A stretch of 64,000 nt of DNA from Hymenobacter aquaticus (lineage in GTDB: Bacteria; Bacteroidota; Bacteroidia; Cytophagales; Hymenobacteraceae): positions 1,550,001 through 1,614,000 of the forward strand of contig NZ_SRLC01000001.1 of assembly GCF_004765605.1 (NCBI RefSeq). Reading direction: 5' to 3'. Under the pieces are notes generated by a model, which did no database searches, was not told the DNA's origin, and saw only the letters and a program-made list of their open reading frames with translations. Both the position numbers and the translations under genes were made by a program. Below are positions 60,617 through 64,000 of the stretch, one piece after another; the stretch's first letter is position 1, and the number at the start of each line of letters is the position of its first letter.

Positions 60617-60630
60617 CTTTTTAATGTGCT

Positions 60631-60748
60631 AATGTGCTGATGTGGGAAATGTGCTAATGTGGCAGCAAATCAGAGTATGCAAGCATCTGGTTGGCAAGAT
60701 GTTTAGCACATTCACCCCACATTAGCACATTTCCCACATCAGCACATT
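60631..60748. repeat. Perfect 32-bp inverted repeat
   Basis: Bases 60631-60662 (AATGTGCTGATGTGGGAAAT and following) are exactly inverted at 60717-60748 with a 54-base spacer. It lies just after the aldolase stop and just before the 68-residue gene and could form a large stem in the transcript. Confidence 0.85.
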
Positions 60749-60751
60749 ATT

Positions 60752-61408
60752 TTACGAATTGACGCGCTTGTGGTCGGCCAGGAAGGTGGCCAGGCCGTTG
60801 TCGGTGAGCGGGTGCTTGAGCAGGCCGGTAATCACGCTCAGCGGGCAGGTCACCACGTCGGCCCCGATTTCGGCGCACTGAATCAGGTGGGGTACGTGGC
60901 GCACGGAGGCGGCCAGCACCTGGGTGGGGTAGCCGTAGTTGCTGAAAATATCCACGATCTGCTGCACCAGCACCAGGCCGTCGTGCCCGATGTCGTCGAG
61001 GCGGCCCACGAAGGGCGACACGTAGGTAGCCCCGGCTTTGGCGGCCAGCAGGGCCTGCCCGGCCGAGAAAATCAGGGTGCAGTTGGTTTTGATGCCTTTC
61101 TCGGAGAAGTGCTTGATGGCCTTCACCCCGTCGCGCGTCATGGGTACCTTCACCACGATACTGGGGTGCAGATCGGCCAGCATTTCGCCCTCGCGCACCA
61201 TTTCTTCGAAGTCCACCGCTATTACCTCGGCCGATACGTCGCCGTCCACGATGTCGCAGATCTGCTTGTAGTGGGCCATTACGTTGTCGACGCCCTTGAT
61301 GCCTTCCTTGGCCATCAGCGAGGGGTTGGTCGTCACGCCATCCAGTACGCCCAGGTCAACGGCTTCCTGAATATCCTTGAGGTTGGCAGTGTCAATGAAG
61401 AATTTCAT
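60752..61408 (-). CDS. Transaldolase family: fructose-6-phosphate aldolase-like
   Basis: A 218-residue short transaldolase-type protein: [33 protein letters not shown], the Schiff-base Lys87 in SIVVKVPMT, and [33 protein letters not shown]. The length matches the fructose-6-phosphate aldolase/short transaldolase branch rather than the full-size transaldolase; many such proteins in Bacteroidota are annotated as transaldolase. It works in the pentose phosphate pathway or cleaves fructose 6-phosphate. Start ATG 61408. Confidence 0.93.
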   Translation of the reverse strand: MKFFIDTANLKDIQEAVDLGVLDGVTTNPSLMAKEGIKGVDNVMAHYKQICDIVDGDVSAEVIAVDFEEMVREGEMLADLHPSIVVKVPMTRDGVKAIKHFSEKGIKTNCTLIFSAGQALLAAKAGATYVSPFVGRLDDIGHDGLVLVQQIVDIFSNYGYPTQVLAASVRHVPHLIQCAEIGADVVTCPLSVITGLLKHPLTDNGLATFLADHKRVNS

Positions 61409-61490
61409 GCGGGAATGGGTTAAAAAAAGAATCCCCAAAGCTAACCGTTTGCCGGCAAATGCGGCGGGGCGGAAGCGTTGGGGAAAGGAC

Positions 61491-61497
61491 AAAAAAA
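61491..61497 (-). terminator. U-run after the SRP RNA
   Basis: Seven A on the plus strand (T on the minus strand) follow directly after the closing CTCGCT stem of the SRP RNA, a typical intrinsic end. Confidence 0.7.
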
Positions 61498-61498
61498 T

Positions 61499-61588
61499 AG
61501 CGAGCCAAAATCGCACCGCTCAACCACTTACCCTTGCTACCTTCCGGTCCTGGGGGAGTTCAGCAGGAGCTGGTCGTTCTGACTCGCC
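61499..61588 (-). ncRNA. ffs: Signal recognition particle RNA, small bacterial type
   Basis: On the minus strand the RNA is about 90-95 nt. The SRP domain IV apex is CCCAGGACCGGAAGGTAGCA followed by AGGG, which contains the GGAA-type tetraloop and the symmetric internal loop bound by Ffh. The ends pair (GCGAG with CTCGC). A TATATTTG box (61600-61593) lies just upstream and a T7 run downstream. The protein partner Ffh is encoded at 29089-30432. Confidence 0.95.
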
Positions 61589-61592
61589 GCTG

Positions 61593-61600
61593 CAAATATA
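61593..61600 (-). promoter_or_regulatory. -7 box of the SRP RNA gene
   Basis: TATATTTG on the minus strand directly precedes the SRP RNA, a perfect TAnnTTTG match. Confidence 0.65.
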
Positions 61601-61702
61601 CAAGGCTTATTTGGCAGAAAGCTAGCATGGCGTCAATATTTTCATCCCGACGCCATTTAAGCCCAGAGTATCAGCGGCTTTATTTTTTTCGAAACCCGGT
61701 TT

Positions 61703-62182
61703 TTAGTGCTTCCAGGCCTTGTTGGCGGCTTTGCTTTGCTTTTTCAGCTGCCGCTCGTAGTTCTCAATCGGGTCGAGGCGAAACGTAGTTGGCTGCAGCG
61801 AATTGATGGGCAGTTGCAGCTCCTGGTAGCCCGCGTAGCTGGCTCGCAGCACCGGCGTAGCCGCCGTCGACTGAATCATGAACTGCCCGTCGGCATTGGT
61901 GGTGATGACCTCGCCTTTGTCGGAAATGATGGTGGCACCGGCCAGGGGCTCCCCTTCTTCGTTGAGCACGTAGCCGGTCAGCACTTTGGTGGTGGCTTTG
62001 GCGGCCGGGGCCTTTTTCACGACTTCGGCCGGCTTGGTTTTGGCGGCCGGCTCCAGCACGGCCAGCGACTCGGCACCGGCTTTGGCACGGGCGGCCGGCT
62101 TGGGGGCCGCCGACTGGGCCGCCGCTACGAAGGGCAACAATACGCAGGCAAGGCTGCAAACAGAACGGGTCAAATGCTTCAT
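61703..62182 (-). CDS. Secreted CarboxypepD_reg-like domain protein (1)
   Basis: A 159-residue protein: signal peptide (1-22, PFVAAAQ), an Ala/Lys/Pro-rich linker (23-66), and one CarboxypepD_reg-like beta-sandwich (67-140) with TGYVLNEEGEPLAGATIISDKG and LRASYAGYQELQLPI. Such domains occur at the N-terminus of TonB-dependent receptors but here stand alone. The adjacent gene at 62403 encodes a paralogue with the same plan. The C-terminal tail is basic. Function is unknown. Confidence 0.8.
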   Translation of the reverse strand: MKHLTRSVCSLACVLLPFVAAAQSAAPKPAARAKAGAESLAVLEPAAKTKPAEVVKKAPAAKATTKVLTGYVLNEEGEPLAGATIISDKGEVITTNADGQFMIQSTAATPVLRASYAGYQELQLPINSLQPTTFRLDPIENYERQLKKQSKAANKAWKH

Positions 62183-62328
62183 CCAGACGGGGGTAAGGTG
62201 AACAAACGGAGTGGCGCCGGGGTAGTTAGCCGGGCCGAATGCCCGTCGTATACGCAAGAACGGCACTTGTGGCTTGGTAGGCCCGGGCCACCTCCCCTGC
62301 TTGGCGCCGACTTTGGGCCCTTAACGCC

Positions 62329-62358
62329 AAAAAGCCCCCGGCCGATACAGCCGGAGGC
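62329..62358 (-). terminator. Terminator between the two CarboxypepD_reg-like genes
   Basis: On the minus strand GCCTCCGGC pairs with GGCCGGGGGC around a short loop and TTTTT follows, 44 bases after the stop of the gene at 62403. Confidence 0.7.
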
Positions 62359-62402
62359 AACAGGATTTTGGCCAAAACGGCCCGCGGGCCGCATAGTGAA
62401 GC

Positions 62403-62903
62403 TTAGTGCCGGCTGCTGCGGGCCAGTTTCTTCTTGTTGGCGGCGGGCAGCAGGCGCACGGCCGTCGGCAGGAAATTGCTGGCCTGTAGCTGCTGCTCTT
62501 CGTAGCCGGCGTAGCTGAACGTCAGGGTGTTGACGCCCGAGGGCACTTCCAGGCTGTATTCGCCGTCGGCGTTGGTGCTGGCAATGGCGGCCACGTCTTT
62601 GGCAAACACCACCACCCCGGCCATTGGCTTGTTCTGCTCGTCCAGCACCCGGCCCTTCACCGTGACCAGCGGGGCCGCCGGGGCTTCGGCCGGCGCGGCG
62701 GCAATGGGCGCGGCCGGCACCGTTTCCGGGGGCGTTGTGACGAGCGAATCGGCGCGGGGCGCGGGCGTAGCGGCCGACTGCGGCGAGGCTTTCTTTTGCA
62801 CCTGGGCCGCAATCAGGGAAGGATCGGCTGTCGTCTGGGCCTGGGCGGCGCACACGGGGCCCAGCAGGCAGAAAAGGCCCAATACTCGTAGAACGTGGGA
62901 CAT
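62403..62903 (-). CDS. Secreted CarboxypepD_reg-like domain protein (2)
   Basis: A 166-residue paralogue of the 61703 gene: signal peptide (1-22, VCAAQAQ), a long Ala/Pro-rich linker (25-78), and one beta-sandwich domain (about 80-150) with VKGRVLDEQNKPMAGVVVFAKD and LTFSYAGYEEQQL, ending in a basic KKKLARSSRH tail. The two genes are tandem on the same strand with a terminator between them. The pattern suggests duplication. The role may be in the cell envelope. Confidence 0.8.
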   Translation of the reverse strand: MSHVLRVLGLFCLLGPVCAAQAQTTADPSLIAAQVQKKASPQSAATPAPRADSLVTTPPETVPAAPIAAAPAEAPAAPLVTVKGRVLDEQNKPMAGVVVFAKDVAAIASTNADGEYSLEVPSGVNTLTFSYAGYEEQQLQASNFLPTAVRLLPAANKKKLARSSRH

Positions 62904-63142
62904 GGAGCAGGATTTTAGAGCCAAAGATTTTTCCAAATATGCCCCGGCCCCGGCGGCGGGAAAAGGCCGAAACGCCTGTAGCTGTGAAGGTAACAAAACC
63001 GCTATTACATAGTAAAAAACCTATTTACTGGGTTGATTTCTGATTTTCGTCCGATTTTTCCTTCCCGATTGCCTACCAATTGTGACGTGGAATTTCTTTC
63101 TCCCGGCCCAGGGGCTGCCCGCCAAATGATAACCGGCCCCGG

Positions 63143-63174
63143 TTTGGCTCGTGGGGCGGCGGTCCTTAACTTTG
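63143..63174 (+). promoter_or_regulatory. Promoter of guaA
   Basis: TTTG (63143-63146) and TAACTTTG (63167-63174) with 20 bases between, an excellent Bacteroidota match. The guaA ATG is only three bases after the -7 box, so the mRNA should start at or near the ATG. Confidence 0.75.
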
Positions 63175-63177
63175 CGC

Positions 63178-64000
63178 ATGCCCCAACAGATTTTAATTCT
63201 CGATTTCGGCTCCCAGTACACCCAGCTCATTGCCCGACGCATTCGGGAATTGAACGTCTACTGCGAGATTCATCCGTATACGCACGCCCCGGACCTCACT
63301 GAGGATATCCGGGGCGTTGTGCTTTCGGGTAGCCCCTGCTCGGTGCGCGACCCGGAAGCGCCCAACCCCGACTTGAGCCGCTACCTGGGTAAGGTGCCGG
63401 TGCTGGGCGTGTGCTACGGTGCCCAGCTGCTGGCCCAGCAAGGCGGCGGCGAAGTGCTGCCCGCCACCATCCGGGAGTACGGCCGGGCCCGCCTCAGCCA
63501 CCTAAACGCCAGCAACCCGCTGATGCGGGAGCTGACCAGCGGCTCGCAGGTGTGGATGTCGCACGGCGACACGATTAAGACCCTGCCCGCGGGCTTCGAC
63601 ATCATTGCCAGCACCCCGGAAGTGGCCGTGGCGGCCTACCACGTGGTGGGCCAGGAAACCTACGGCATCCAGTTTCACCCCGAGGTGACGCACTCCACGG
63701 AGGGCAAGCTGCTGATGCGCAACTTCGTGGTCGACATCTGCGGCTGCGACCAAAGCTGGACGCCCGAGCACTTCGTGGATAGCATGGTGCTGGCCCTGCA
63801 AAACACCATCGGCCCCGACGACCAGGTGATTCTGGGTTTGTCGGGCGGCGTCGACTCCTCGGTGGCGGCTTTGCTGCTGCACCGGGCCATCGGGCCCCGT
63901 TTGCACGGCATTTTCGTCAACAACGGGCTGCTGCGCAAGGATGAGTTTGAGAGCGTGCTGCACTCCTATAAGGACCTGGGCCTGAACGTGCGCGGCGTGG
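63178..64000 (+). CDS. guaA: GMP synthase, N-terminal part
   Basis: The first 274 residues of a glutamine-hydrolysing GMP synthase; the gene runs off the window end. It begins MPQQILILDFGSQYTQLIAR. The glutamine amidotransferase triad is visible as Cys79 in LGVCYGAQLL and the His and Glu of GIQFHPEVTHS; the ATP pyrophosphatase domain starts with the PP-loop LGLSGGVDSSVAALLL. It converts XMP to GMP with ATP and glutamine. The guanine deaminase-like gene at 25032 belongs to the same purine network. The promoter abuts the start codon. Confidence 0.98.
   Translation, partial: MPQQILILDFGSQYTQLIARRIRELNVYCEIHPYTHAPDLTEDIRGVVLSGSPCSVRDPEAPNPDLSRYLGKVPVLGVCYGAQLLAQQGGGEVLPATIREYGRARLSHLNASNPLMRELTSGSQVWMSHGDTIKTLPAGFDIIASTPEVAVAAYHVVGQETYGIQFHPEVTHSTEGKLLMRNFVVDICGCDQSWTPEHFVDSMVLALQNTIGPDDQVILGLSGGVDSSVAALLLHRAIGPRLHGIFVNNGLLRKDEFESVLHSYKDLGLNVRGV

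Overview
The window looks like a chromosome segment of a Hymenobacter-like member of the Bacteroidota. The evidence is high GC coding sequence with strong third-position GC bias, several secreted proteins ending in type IX secretion (T9SS) sorting domains, a fused CcoNO cytochrome oxidase, and promoters of the Bacteroidota type (TTTG about 20 bases before TAnnTTTG). Species was inferred from these traits only.

Layout. 1-570 is the end of a T9SS cargo gene. 1039-17272 is a microaerobic respiration block: truncated haemoglobin with a membrane partner, ccoI/ccoS (copper ATPase and assembly), a small DNA-binding regulator behind a 40-bp operator-like array, a TlpA-like thioredoxin, a membrane protein and a Crp/Fnr regulator on the other strand, then ccoNO, ccoQ, an orphan 107-residue membrane protein, ccoP, ccoG, ccoH, a TauE/SafE-like protein, a universal stress protein and hemF. 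The two divergent promoter regions in this block carry the same pair of TGA-N6-TCA sites exactly 22 bp apart, which suggests one Fnr-type regulon covering terminal oxidase, copper supply and globin.

17307-30432 is mixed: a carboxylesterase, a LytS/LytTR two-component pair, two secreted T9SS proteins (one with four CHRD domains), a guanine-deaminase-like enzyme, a small lipoprotein, a heparinase-like T9SS protein, and ffh. The matching SRP RNA lies at 61499-61588.

30711-46637 is a surface-glycan locus with a complete set for CMP-pseudaminic acid (PseB, C, F, G, H, I homologues), glycosyltransferases, an FkbH-like HAD protein, a deacetylase-like protein and a flippase. A type-B T9SS protein gene on the opposite strand separates pseB from pseC. 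A second small sugar set (Gfo/Idh/MocA dehydrogenase and DegT aminotransferase) lies at 54583-57486.

47080-64000 holds an APC amino-acid permease with a SAM-I (S-box) riboswitch in its long leader, a DUF2459-like protein, an EcsC-like protein, an outer-membrane-like protein, a fasciclin lipoprotein, an alpha/beta hydrolase, a coiled lipoprotein-like protein, a GT2 glycosyltransferase, FtsE, fructose-6-phosphate aldolase/transaldolase, two small CarboxypepD-regulatory-like secreted proteins, and the start of guaA.

The intergenic DNA is unusually structured: three unrelated 21-bp-period tandem arrays, one 40-bp and one 42-bp array built on dyads, at least four dispersed REP-like families, and many strong hairpin terminators, some fused directly to the next promoter. 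Several genes appear to have promoters so close to the start codon that their mRNAs should be leaderless. No insertion sequence, CRISPR array, tRNA or large rRNA gene was recognised.
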